NCBI RefSeq assembly: GCF_017353185.1
Contig: NZ_JAFMYV010000018.1
Location: forward strand, 45,628 to 109,627
Source of the DNA: Fibrella rubiginis
GTDB taxonomy: Bacteria; Bacteroidota; Bacteroidia; Cytophagales; Spirosomataceae
Direction: 5' to 3'
Length of the DNA stretch: 64,000 nucleotides
The notes beneath the pieces are model-generated. The model searched no databases. It saw only the letters and a list, made by a program, of their open reading frames with translations, and was not told the DNA's origin. Positions 51,252-59,058 of this stretch are shown in pieces; position 1 is the first letter of the stretch, and each line of letters opens with the position of its first letter. The position numbers and the translations under genes are program-made.

Positions 51252-51998
51252 TCATTTCCTGTAAATAGTGGTTGCAGCGGCCTGGGTAGCAGCCAGGATC
51301 GTGATGTCGGCGATGGTGACGTGGGCCGGGGCCGTTACGGCATAAACAATGGTATCGGCAATGTCGGTGGCCTGTAGGGGATCGAAACCAGCATACACCT
51401 GGGCAGCACGGTCGGTGTCGCCTTTGAAGCGAACAGACGAAAAGCCCGTTTCTACGGCTCCAGGAGCAATATTGGTCACTTTGATGCCGTGTTGCGTCAG
51501 GTCCAGCCGCATGCCGGTACTGAGGGCTTCCACGGCGGCTTTGCTGGCGCAGTACACCGCTCCGTTGGCGTAAGTCTGCTTACCGGCAATGCTGCTGATA
51601 TTCACGATATGCCCCCGCTGCCGGGCCACCATACCTGGAATGACGGCTTTCGATACGTACAGCACGCCCTGCACGTTACCGTCGATCATGGCGTCCCAAT
51701 CGGCTACGTCACCATCCTGAATGGCTGACAGGCCATGCGCGTTGCCGGCATTATTTACCAGGATATCAACAGCCCGCCATGCCTTGGGCAAGGACTCAAT
51801 AGCGGCCGTAACGGCGGCGAAATCACGCACATCGAACGCCAGAGTTATTACCTCGGTTTGGGCAGAAAGTTGCCCTGCCAGTTCATCGAGTTTATCCTGC
51901 CTGCGTCCGCAGAGAATGAGGCGGTACTGTAGGTTAGCGAATGCTTCGGCTGTAGCCCAGCCAATGCCCGACGAAGCGCCGGTGATGAGTGCAATCAT
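51252..51998 (-). CDS. SDR family NAD(P)-dependent oxidoreductase (YdfG-like)
   Basis: A 248-residue dehydrogenase with MIALITGASSGIGWATAEAF, the NNAGNAHGL segment, and the catalytic region NISSIAGKQTYANGAVYCAS with Tyr and Lys (YCASKAAVEAL). The sequence after the active site (NIAPGAVETGFSSVRFKGD) matches the YdfG group acting on serine, 3-hydroxy acids or malonic semialdehyde. The ATG at 51998 was chosen over 52028. It follows the TrpB2-type gene with a hairpin between. Confidence 0.92.
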   Translation of the reverse strand: MIALITGASSGIGWATAEAFANLQYRLILCGRRQDKLDELAGQLSAQTEVITLAFDVRDFAAVTAAIESLPKAWRAVDILVNNAGNAHGLSAIQDGDVADWDAMIDGNVQGVLYVSKAVIPGMVARQRGHIVNISSIAGKQTYANGAVYCASKAAVEALSTGMRLDLTQHGIKVTNIAPGAVETGFSSVRFKGDTDRAAQVYAGFDPLQATDIADTIVYAVTAPAHVTIADITILAATQAAATTIYRK

Positions 51999-52005
51999 AG
52001 TTTTG

Positions 52006-52029
52006 AATGAACCGCCGCTGCGGTTCATT
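52006..52029 (-). repeat. Short hairpin over the trpB2 stop and SDR leader
   Basis: AATGAACCGC-CGCT-GCGGTTCATT, a perfect 10-bp stem covering the stop of the TrpB-like gene. It ends 8 bp before the SDR start codon, so it could shield the SDR ribosome binding region. Confidence 0.75.
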
Positions 52030-53392
52030 GTGCATCAATTAGTGGTGTGTCTAGTTCAGCGAGCGAAGCCAGAATTTCTTCCTGCGTCACCTCATGATCC
52101 ACCAGCTTACCAGACAGGTATTGTTCGTAGGCGCTCATGTCGAAATGGCCATGACCACAGAGGTTAAACAGGATTGTTTTGGGGGTACCTTCTTCTTTGG
52201 CCTGTTGTGCCTCGCGGATCACTGTGGCAATGGCGTGGTTGGCTTCGGGAGCAGGAATAATGCCCTCCGTTTTGGCAAACAGTATACCCGCCTCAAAGCA
52301 TGATAACTGATTGTGCGACTGCGCCTCGATCAGCCCGTCGTGCAGAAGCTGGCTGACAATGGCCCCCGCGCCGTGGTAACGCAGCCCCCCTGCATGAATG
52401 GGCGCCGGAATGAAATTATGCCCCAGCGTATACATGGGTATCAGCGGCGTCATGCCAATGGTATCGCCGAGGTCATAGCGGAACACGCCGCGTGTGAGCT
52501 TGGGGCAGGAGGCTGGCTCGGCAGCAATGCACCGGATCTGTTTGCCCTCGGCAAGGTTATAGCGCAAAAACGGAAACGATATACCCGCGAAGTTAGACCC
52601 ACCCCCAAAAGGGGCCACCACAATATCGGGGAAATCACCGGCCTGTTCCAGCTGCTTGATGGCTTCGAGGCCAATAACGGTCTGGTGCATCAGCACGTGG
52701 TTAAGCACGCTCCCCAGGGCATATTTTGTCTGCTCGTCCTGAAGGGCCATCTCTACAGCTTCGGAGATGGCAATACCCAGACTACCCGGCGATTTGGGGT
52801 CCTGCGCCAAAATCTGTTTGCCTGCGTCGGTCCGCTCCGAGGGGGAGGCATACACGTTGGCCCCCCAGGTGTGCATCATCATTTTCCGGTAGGGCTTGCC
52901 GTCATAGCTGGCCCGCACCATATACACGTCGCACGCCATGCCAAAGAGGCTGCAGGCAAAGCTGAGGGCACTACCCCACTGACCCGCCCCCGTTTCGGTG
53001 GTAATGCGCTTCACTCCTTCCTGCTTGTTATAAAAAGCCTGAGGCACGGCGGTATTGGGCTTGTGCGAACCAGCCGGGCTGACACCTTCATACTTGTAAT
53101 AGATTTTGGCGGGGGTATCGAGGGCTTTTTCCAGGCCCGTTGCCCGAAACAGCGGCGTAGGACGCCACACCTTATAAATCTCCCGCACCTCGTCGGGGAT
53201 CCCCACCCAGCGGTCGGTGGTCACTTCCTGCTTAATAAGCTCCATTGGAAAGAGCGGCATGAGCATCTCAGGACCAATGGGCTGGTGGGTACCGGGGTGA
53301 AGTGGCGGCAGTGGCTTGTTGGGCATGTCGGCCACAATGTTGTACCACTGCTCCGGAATGTCGGTTTCGGCAAGGATAAATTTCTTTTGCAT
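52025..53392 (-). CDS. TrpB2-type pyridoxal-phosphate enzyme (tryptophan synthase beta-like)
   Basis: PLP enzyme of 455 residues that condenses indole and serine, or uses a related substrate. The PLP Lys is in VSPAGSHKPNTA (Lys 111). TETGAGQWGSALSFACSLFG and the phosphate loop APFGGGSNFAGISFP are typical. The long N terminus with PLPPLHPGTHQPIG and the LFPMELIKQE motif mark the TrpB2 branch rather than canonical TrpB. No trpA is adjacent, in line with TrpB2 acting alone. It is transcribed after coaE and before the SDR gene. Confidence 0.93.
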   Translation of the reverse strand: MQKKFILAETDIPEQWYNIVADMPNKPLPPLHPGTHQPIGPEMLMPLFPMELIKQEVTTDRWVGIPDEVREIYKVWRPTPLFRATGLEKALDTPAKIYYKYEGVSPAGSHKPNTAVPQAFYNKQEGVKRITTETGAGQWGSALSFACSLFGMACDVYMVRASYDGKPYRKMMMHTWGANVYASPSERTDAGKQILAQDPKSPGSLGIAISEAVEMALQDEQTKYALGSVLNHVLMHQTVIGLEAIKQLEQAGDFPDIVVAPFGGGSNFAGISFPFLRYNLAEGKQIRCIAAEPASCPKLTRGVFRYDLGDTIGMTPLIPMYTLGHNFIPAPIHAGGLRYHGAGAIVSQLLHDGLIEAQSHNQLSCFEAGILFAKTEGIIPAPEANHAIATVIREAQQAKEEGTPKTILFNLCGHGHFDMSAYEQYLSGKLVDHEVTQEEILASLAELDTPLIDAQ

Positions 53393-53429
53393 GAGTTAGT
53401 GTAGGGATGAATGAGCCCCAAAATAGGGG

Positions 53430-54017
53430 TTAATCCCGAAAAGCCCTATCCAGCCGGATTATCTGCGGAATGAGTAGCCGGGTTTCGTCATTAATGAGCA
53501 GTTCGTCGGCCAGTTGCTGCCGGGCTTCGTCGCTTATCTGCCGACTGATGATAGCATTTATTTCGGCCTCTGTACGCTGAGGGTCACGGTGCTGAATCCG
53601 CCGGATGCGCAGGTCGAGGGGGGCCATCACCACCACCACCGCGTCGAGGTCGTTGCCCTGTCCGGCGGCGTTCATCAGGGCGGCTTCTTTAATCACGTAG
53701 GGTAGCTCTGCATACGCTGCCGCCCAACGCAGGGTGTCGGCCTGCACGCGGGGATGAATAAGGGCATTCAGTTGGGTGAGCAGGGTGGGATTGGTAAACA
53801 CCTGGGCGGCTACAAACGCCCGGTTGTATTGCCCGCTGGCGTCATAGGCCATCGGTCCCAGAAGCCGCATAATGTCGGCCCGAAGCAGGGGGTCATGGTT
53901 GGTAAGCCACTTAGCCCGTTCATCGGCTTCGTATACGGGCACACCCATTGCCTTGAATACCCGACAAACCGTGCTCTTACCAGACCCTATGCCACCGGTA
54001 ACCCCAATTTTTTTCAT
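53430..54017 (-). CDS. coaE: Dephospho-CoA kinase
   Basis: Last step of coenzyme A synthesis, phosphorylating the 3'-OH of dephospho-CoA. The 195 residues begin with the P-loop GVTGGIGSGKST (residues 5-16), with later motifs YEADERAKWLTN, NPTLLTQLNALIHPRV and the basic lid QHRDPQRTEAEI. The start at 54017 is well supported by the P-loop position. It is the upstream gene of the TrpB2-like unit. Bases 54018-54253 before the next, divergent gene hold no gene. Confidence 0.95.
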   Translation of the reverse strand: MKKIGVTGGIGSGKSTVCRVFKAMGVPVYEADERAKWLTNHDPLLRADIMRLLGPMAYDASGQYNRAFVAAQVFTNPTLLTQLNALIHPRVQADTLRWAAAYAELPYVIKEAALMNAAGQGNDLDAVVVVMAPLDLRIRRIQHRDPQRTEAEINAIISRQISDEARQQLADELLINDETRLLIPQIIRLDRAFRD

Positions 54018-54253
54018 ATCTGACCGCTTAACGTATCCATATTCTTCATTGAACAGCCGCTTACTATATTTTAGGTTAGCATATCGACAGACAGAACTAT
54101 ACTTGTTAGAATTGTCGCAGTTAATCGGCTACCGATTAAAAACACCTAATCCTAAGTTCATACTAGGTTACTATAACAGGAATGGACTTAATTTGTGCGT
54201 TGCAAAACCATTGCATTCACCCTACCCCATAATGACCCATAAAAGATGCTCCT

Positions 54254-54808
54254 ATGACAGCCCCTCAATTAAGAGACGAAGAACTGATTCGCCTCTTTCT
54301 CAGTACTCGACAGAATGAGTACTTCGAGACGATCTACCATCGGTACGTGAATAAAGTCTATAGACGATGTTATTCACTGACAAAGTGCACCGCGAAAGCC
54401 GAAGATTACACGCAGGACATTTTCTTACGTGTCCACGCCAACCTCAATGGTTTTAAAGAACGTTCCTCTTTCTCTACCTGGTTGTATTCGATCTCATACA
54501 ACTACTGTATGGATCAAATTCGGTTAAATCACCGGCTAAACACCGTAACGATTGACGAAGACATGGCCCACAATATTGCTGATGAAGGAGACACCGATCA
54601 CCACGAAGAACAACTTCAGACACTACAACTGGCCATTCAAACCATTTCGACTGATGAAGTAACTTTACTCCGCCTGAAGTACGAGGACGACCTCGACATT
54701 AAAGAGATTGCCAAACAGTACAATTTGAAAGACAGTGCCGTGAAGATGCGATTGAAACGCACCCGCGATAAACTCAGAACTCAATACACGTACCGTCTCG
54801 AATTTTAA
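54254..54808 (+). CDS. ECF-type RNA polymerase sigma factor
   Basis: Alternative sigma factor of 184 residues. Sigma region 2 is visible in FETIYHRYVNKVYRRCYSLT and KAEDYTQDIFLRVHANLNGF, with SSFSTWLYSISYNYCMDQIR. Region 4 follows after a linker: LRLKYEDDLDIKEIAKQYNL and DSAVKMRLKRTRDKLRTQYT, a helix-turn-helix that contacts the -35 type element. No anti-sigma gene follows; the next gene is an unrelated exported protein after 319 bp. Control is therefore likely transcriptional or by a distant partner. Confidence 0.93.
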   Translation: MTAPQLRDEELIRLFLSTRQNEYFETIYHRYVNKVYRRCYSLTKCTAKAEDYTQDIFLRVHANLNGFKERSSFSTWLYSISYNYCMDQIRLNHRLNTVTIDEDMAHNIADEGDTDHHEEQLQTLQLAIQTISTDEVTLLRLKYEDDLDIKEIAKQYNLKDSAVKMRLKRTRDKLRTQYTYRLEF

Positions 54809-55127
54809 GTAACAGGTTATCTTCCCCGGCTGCGATTTATGTTGTGTACCCATCTCGGTGCAAGCCTCCTTCATAAATCTGGCCCGGTAGCTACCCCTCC
54901 TTCATTCGGTTCAGCAAACGCCCGTATAATCATCTGATTGACTATCCGTTCGTTTCTTCTCAGGCTGCCGGCTACCACGCTCTTCACCCACCTTCCAAGA
55001 GCAACCATTACCTCCGTCTACATTAATTGCTGAACACTGGCCTTTACCACCCTGCGGTGAGTAAACAGTTCATGTTTTGTTGCTGCCGCTACTTACATTT
55101 AGCCGTCCATCACTTAACTGATCTGCC
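54809..55127. other. Gene-free 319-bp interval
   Basis: No convincing frame, tRNA, hairpin terminator or riboswitch pattern was found between the sigma factor and the CotH-like gene. The sequence is pyrimidine-rich. It may hold the promoter for the GTG-start gene at 55128. Confidence 0.45.
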
Positions 55128-56261
55128 GTGCTTTGCTTAGCTCTCTCCCACCGCTGGCTTGCTGTCCTGCTTATTGTCGGGTATAGTATCAACGTATCTG
55201 CTGCCTTCGCCCAGACCGATACCACGGCGCGTATAGAGGGGAACGGCAAAAAGAAAAAGCAGTCGGGTAGCCACACGTCTGAGCCCAGACCGCTGTTTGC
55301 CACCGACGAACCACTCTCGTTTACGCTCTCGTCGCAGATGCAGCGCGTGGTGCGCGACCGAACAAAACCCGCCCCCAAAGCCGCTGTTGTTCGCCACCCG
55401 GCCCGCCTGATGTATGCCGCCGACACGGCCGTAACTTTACCGGTTGATCTGGTTGTGCGGGGTAACTTTCGGCGCGACGCCGCCAACTGCCTGTTTCCGC
55501 CGCTATACCTCGATTTTCCTAAGAAAGTGGTCAAGGGTACCGTTTTTGCCAAACAGAATAAGCTGAAGCTGGTCACTCATTGCCGTGACGATGAGTACGT
55601 TGTGCGCGAATACCTGGTCTACAAGCTCTACAACCAGTTGACGGATCTGAGCTTTAAAGCCAGGCTGGCGCAGGTCACCTACCTCGACTCGGCGGGGAAG
55701 CGCAAGCCAGAAACGCATTGGGGCATTCTGCTGGAAGATGAAGACGACGTATCGAAGCGGAACCACGTGACGGTCTATAAAAACCGGCTCAAAGCCGCCT
55801 ACACCGATACCCTCAACATGGCCACGCTGGCGGTGTTTGAATACATGATCGGCAACACCGACTGGTCGGTGGTGTATCGGCACAACATCAAGATGGTAGT
55901 TGACTCTACCCGGCCCCGCCCCCTGGCCATTCCCTACGATTTCGACCATTCGGGCCTGGTCAATGCCCGCTACGCCAAACCCGCCGAGCAGCTGAACATC
56001 GAAACCGTGCGCGACCGGTTGTATCGGGGGCCGGCTTACCCAATGGCCGTTCTAAACCAGGTGTTTGCGCGTTTTCGCGCCCTGAAGCCTGCATTTTATG
56101 CGCTTATTCAACAGGATAAGCGCCTCAGCAGCAATTACGTTAAGGAGACGGTCTACTACCTGGATGGTTTTTACAAGACGATTGACAACCCCGAAAAAGC
56201 CAGGGCTGCTTTCCTCAGCGACCTCGACCGGAGTGTTCAGATTCGCGGTATGAACAACTGA
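55128..56261 (+). CDS. Exported protein with CotH/HipA-kinase-like features
   Basis: A 377-residue protein with a GTG start and a signal peptide (LAVLLIVGYSINVSAAFAQ). No firm family is recalled, but the second half has a kinase-like pattern: VREYLVYKLYNQLTDLSF, HWGILLEDEDDVSKR, the GNTDWSVVYRHN segment (about 242-253) and IPYDFDHSGLVN (about 269-280). In CotH-type spore-coat kinases the same order appears as an N/D catalytic loop followed by a WDxD metal site. The protein would act in the periplasm or at the surface. It converges with the PycTM-like gene 8 bp away. The kinase role is inference. Confidence 0.6.
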   Translation: MLCLALSHRWLAVLLIVGYSINVSAAFAQTDTTARIEGNGKKKKQSGSHTSEPRPLFATDEPLSFTLSSQMQRVVRDRTKPAPKAAVVRHPARLMYAADTAVTLPVDLVVRGNFRRDAANCLFPPLYLDFPKKVVKGTVFAKQNKLKLVTHCRDDEYVVREYLVYKLYNQLTDLSFKARLAQVTYLDSAGKRKPETHWGILLEDEDDVSKRNHVTVYKNRLKAAYTDTLNMATLAVFEYMIGNTDWSVVYRHNIKMVVDSTRPRPLAIPYDFDHSGLVNARYAKPAEQLNIETVRDRLYRGPAYPMAVLNQVFARFRALKPAFYALIQQDKRLSSNYVKETVYYLDGFYKTIDNPEKARAAFLSDLDRSVQIRGMNN

Positions 56262-56269
56262 CAAGCCAG

Positions 56270-56908
56270 CTACCGCCGGGCTACGAGCATAATGAGACTG
56301 CTGATGACTACCACCGAAAAGCCAACCATAAAGAAGTTGTAGGCCACGGTAAGCAACCGGTATTTTTTGCTCAACACCAACCCCTGCGCATAGATGTTGT
56401 CGATCATGCTGTTGTACAGCCCTTCTTCGTTGGCAATCAGCAGGCGTAGTTGTTCGCGGTACTGAGCCGCTGAAAGTTGGGTATAGTCGCCGAAAAAAAG
56501 CAGGTCGATGGGGGGGCTAACGCGGGGCTCCACGTTCTTTCGCAGGGAGAAACTAGGCTTGGTGGCGAAGATGGAAATGACCACTGTTATGAGGCTCACG
56601 ATCAGCAGCAAAATTTCGGGAATCAGCAGCCCTTCCATGCCCGACATTGGTCGCAGAAACGATGAAATAGTGATCGAAATCAGGATGGTGTTGATCGAAA
56701 TCATAAGATTGGCTTTCTGATCGGCCATCTCGCTCAGACGCAGGTGGTTAGCCAGCGTGGTGCGAAACATCGTTTCGACGCCCTTGCTGGCCTTTTTCTT
56801 TTTCTTCTTTTCTTTTTTTGCCTTTTTCTCTACCGAAGTAGTCTCCGTCCGAATGTCATCGGGCAGGTGAGCCGTTGGTTCGTCAGGCAAGTTGGCTTGG
56901 TCAGTCAT
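56270..56908 (-). CDS. PycTM-like (DUF5706) membrane protein, orphan
   Basis: A 212-residue membrane protein whose core matches the Pycsar effector family: FRTTLANHLRLSEMADQKAN, LMISINTILISITISSFL, PEILLLIVSLITVVISIFAT and the C-terminal YNFFMVGFSVVVISSLIML. Three or four membrane segments are expected. The N terminus is Lys-rich (KKAKKEKKKKKKASKG), which is not usual. In anti-phage Pycsar systems the effector gene lies next to a uridylate or cytidylate cyclase gene; none is present here. Many Bacteroidota copies are fused to an HD phosphatase domain, which is also absent. A housekeeping membrane role is an alternative. Confidence 0.78.
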   Translation of the reverse strand: MTDQANLPDEPTAHLPDDIRTETTSVEKKAKKEKKKKKKASKGVETMFRTTLANHLRLSEMADQKANLMISINTILISITISSFLRPMSGMEGLLIPEILLLIVSLITVVISIFATKPSFSLRKNVEPRVSPPIDLLFFGDYTQLSAAQYREQLRLLIANEEGLYNSMIDNIYAQGLVLSKKYRLLTVAYNFFMVGFSVVVISSLIMLVARR

Positions 56909-56999
56909 GGCAGGGCGTCAGGGTTGTACGGGATTGTGTCACGAAGCTATCAGTTCAACAGGGAACAATCAACAGGGAAGCGCTTAGCCCCCCAGGCGC

Positions 57000-58031
57000 T
57001 TATCGCTTCTCGGAAACCCCGGCGCTGGCGAACGAGGCCATGTTGTTGAGCATGGCCACGGCCGCCTGCACCAGTGGGTAGGCCAACGCGCAACCCGTGC
57101 CTTCACCCAGGCGCATGTTTAATTTTAATAAAGGACTGGCGTTCAGATGGTTCAGCATCAGTTGGTGCCCCGCCTCATCAGACTGGTGGGTAAACACGCA
57201 ATAGTCCAGTACGGCGGGGTCAACGGCATGGGCCACCAGCAACGCTGCCGTAGTGATGAACCCATCGACAAGAATGACCATACCGTAGTCGGCGGCGCGG
57301 AGCATACCCCCGGCAATAGCCGCCAGTTCGAAACCACCCATTGCCGCCAGCAGATCCATGGGTTGCGCCAGATGCCTGTACCGTTCAGCAACGGCTTCCA
57401 GCACAGTCAGTTTATGCGCCAGTTGATCGTCGGTAAGTCCCGTACCGCGTCCTACGCATTCGCGGAGCGGAAGCCGGAGCAAACGGTGCATGAGCAACGC
57501 TGCCGACGAGGTGTTGCCGATGCCCATTTCGCCAAAACCGAGCACGTTGCAGCCCCGGTGGTGCAGTCCGTCTACGACCAGTCGCCCGGCGTCCATGGCG
57601 GCGTCGGTTTCATCGGCGGTCATGGCGGGTTGCTGACGCATGTTCTGCGTGCCGTGGGCCACTTTGAACTTGACAAAATCAGGCGTATTCTCGTCAAACA
57701 CACCCCGGACACCCACGTCACAGACCACAAGCTGAAGGCTATTCTGGCGGCAGAACACGTTGATGGCCGCGCCGCCCGCCCTGAAATTCTGTACCATCTG
57801 ATACGTCACATCGGCGGGGTAGGCACTCACACCCTCGGCGGTAAGGCCATGGTCAGCGGCAAATACCACGATGTGCGGGTTGGTCAGTTGGGGGGCTTCG
57901 GTTTGCTGAATCAGAGCCACCTGAAGGGCCAGTGTCTCCAGCGCCCCCAACGCGCCGAGGGGCTTGGTCTTCTGGTCAATGACTTGCTGGAAATAGGCCT
58001 GATGTTGTTTGTTGACGGGCAAAATGGGCAT
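57000..58031 (-). CDS. cobT: Nicotinate-nucleotide--dimethylbenzimidazole phosphoribosyltransferase
   Basis: Activates dimethylbenzimidazole for the lower ligand of cobalamin. The ATG at 58031 (MPILPVNKQHQAYF) gives 343 residues. Family motifs are KTKPLGALGALETLALQVAL, VFAADHGLTAEGVSAYP, FGEMGIGNTSSAALL and the catalytic Glu in LGEGTGCALAYPLVQAA. No other cobalamin genes or riboswitch were found near it. It is divergent from the DUF421 gene. Confidence 0.95.
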   Translation of the reverse strand: MPILPVNKQHQAYFQQVIDQKTKPLGALGALETLALQVALIQQTEAPQLTNPHIVVFAADHGLTAEGVSAYPADVTYQMVQNFRAGGAAINVFCRQNSLQLVVCDVGVRGVFDENTPDFVKFKVAHGTQNMRQQPAMTADETDAAMDAGRLVVDGLHHRGCNVLGFGEMGIGNTSSAALLMHRLLRLPLRECVGRGTGLTDDQLAHKLTVLEAVAERYRHLAQPMDLLAAMGGFELAAIAGGMLRAADYGMVILVDGFITTAALLVAHAVDPAVLDYCVFTHQSDEAGHQLMLNHLNASPLLKLNMRLGEGTGCALAYPLVQAAVAMLNNMASFASAGVSEKR

Positions 58032-58103
58032 GAACGACTGCTTGCTAAGAAAGTTAGGCCGCAAAGTTGGCGAATGCGTTAGGATACTTCACACAGTACG
58101 CAA

Positions 58104-58604
58104 ATGGAAAAACTCATCGACGTTGACTGGCGGACCATGTTTGTCCCCAGCAGTTCAATCCTCGAAATCATCATCCGGGGTTCGCTCACTTACTGGTTTG
58201 TCTTTCTGTACATCCGCTTCGTGCGGCGCAGCAGTGGTCAGCTCAACGTGACCGACATTCTGCTGATTACCCTGATTTCCGACGCTTCGCAAAATGCTAT
58301 GGCGGGCTCGTATGAATCTGTCACTGAAGGGGTTGCCCTGGTAGGTACGCTGGTGGGTTGGGACTACGTTATCAATTGGCTGGGCTTTCGGTCCGTTTTT
58401 TTCGACCGCCTGGGTAATCCAGAACCGGTGTTGTTGATCAAAAATGGTGTGTTGCAACGAGACAACCTCAAGCGCCATCTTATTACCGAAGACGAGTTCA
58501 TGGGCCTCTTGCGCGAAGAAGGCATTGAAACGATAGACGAAGTAAAGCAGTGTTATCTGGAGGGTAGTGGCAACCTTAGCGTGATACCAAAAGAAAAAAA
58601 GTAA
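58104..58604 (+). CDS. DUF421 (YetF-type) membrane protein
   Basis: A 166-residue protein with about three N-terminal membrane segments (FVFLYIRFVRRSSGQLNVTD, ILLITLISDASQNAMAGSYE) followed by a soluble YetF-like domain (GNPEPVLLIKNGVLQRDNLK, RHLITEDEFMGLLREEGIET, and the terminal KQCYLEGSGNLSVIPKEKK). The family is widespread and its function is not settled. It stands alone; the ArsR-type regulator gene starts 92 bp later. Confidence 0.9.
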   Translation: MEKLIDVDWRTMFVPSSSILEIIIRGSLTYWFVFLYIRFVRRSSGQLNVTDILLITLISDASQNAMAGSYESVTEGVALVGTLVGWDYVINWLGFRSVFFDRLGNPEPVLLIKNGVLQRDNLKRHLITEDEFMGLLREEGIETIDEVKQCYLEGSGNLSVIPKEKK

Positions 58605-58696
58605 GACTCATCCAGCCAACGACCCATTCATCCTAAAAAAGAAACAGCATAAACTATTATTTAGACATTTGTCTAACTATCTAATAAGCACGTCGG

Positions 58697-58996
58697 ATGA
58701 ACGCCCTCTTTAAAGCCCTGAACGACCCTACCCGCCGTCAGATATTAGACCTGCTTCGAACAGGCGACCTGACGGCCGGTGATATTGCCGACCAGTTTGC
58801 GATGACCAAGCCCAGCATTTCGCATCATCTCGATTTGCTTCGGCAGGCCGGTCTGGTCGATTCGGTAAAGGAAGGGCAGTTTATCCGCTACACGCTGAAC
58901 ACCACTGTATTAGACGAAATGCTTTCGTGGCTATTGAGCTTTAAAGGGTCGTCTGTTCACAACAGCTCACCACCCGGCGGCGCAACTGAACGGTGA
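58697..58996 (+). CDS. SdpR-like ArsR-family transcriptional repressor
   Basis: A 99-residue winged-helix protein: MNALFKALNDPTRRQILDLL, GDLTAGDIADQF and TKPSISHHLDLLRQAGLVDS, with no metal-binding Cys. This corresponds closely to SdpR, the autorepressor encoded with the immunity protein SdpI in Bacillus subtilis. It lies 62 bp upstream of a gene whose first half is SdpI-like, so autoregulation of both is probable. There is no SdpC toxin gene nearby. Confidence 0.9.
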   Translation: MNALFKALNDPTRRQILDLLRTGDLTAGDIADQFAMTKPSISHHLDLLRQAGLVDSVKEGQFIRYTLNTTVLDEMLSWLLSFKGSSVHNSSPPGGATER

Positions 58997-59058
58997 TAAA
59001 ACGGCCGTTCAGCCTGTTGCTTTAACCTTGTCTCCTACTCTTTTCACCATCCAATAGC

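Noticed and set aside
55128..56908. Complete Pycsar or CBASS anti-phage system
   Set aside because: Only an effector-like membrane protein is present. The adjacent CotH-like gene has a signal peptide and no cyclase motifs.
57147..58082. 311-codon plus-strand frame opposite cobT
   Set aside because: CobT motifs, including the catalytic Glu, are on the minus strand; the opposite frame is a shadow.
57000..58103. Cobalamin riboswitch upstream of cobT
   Set aside because: Only 72 bp separate cobT from the divergent gene, too short for the aptamer, and no B12-box-like sequence was found.
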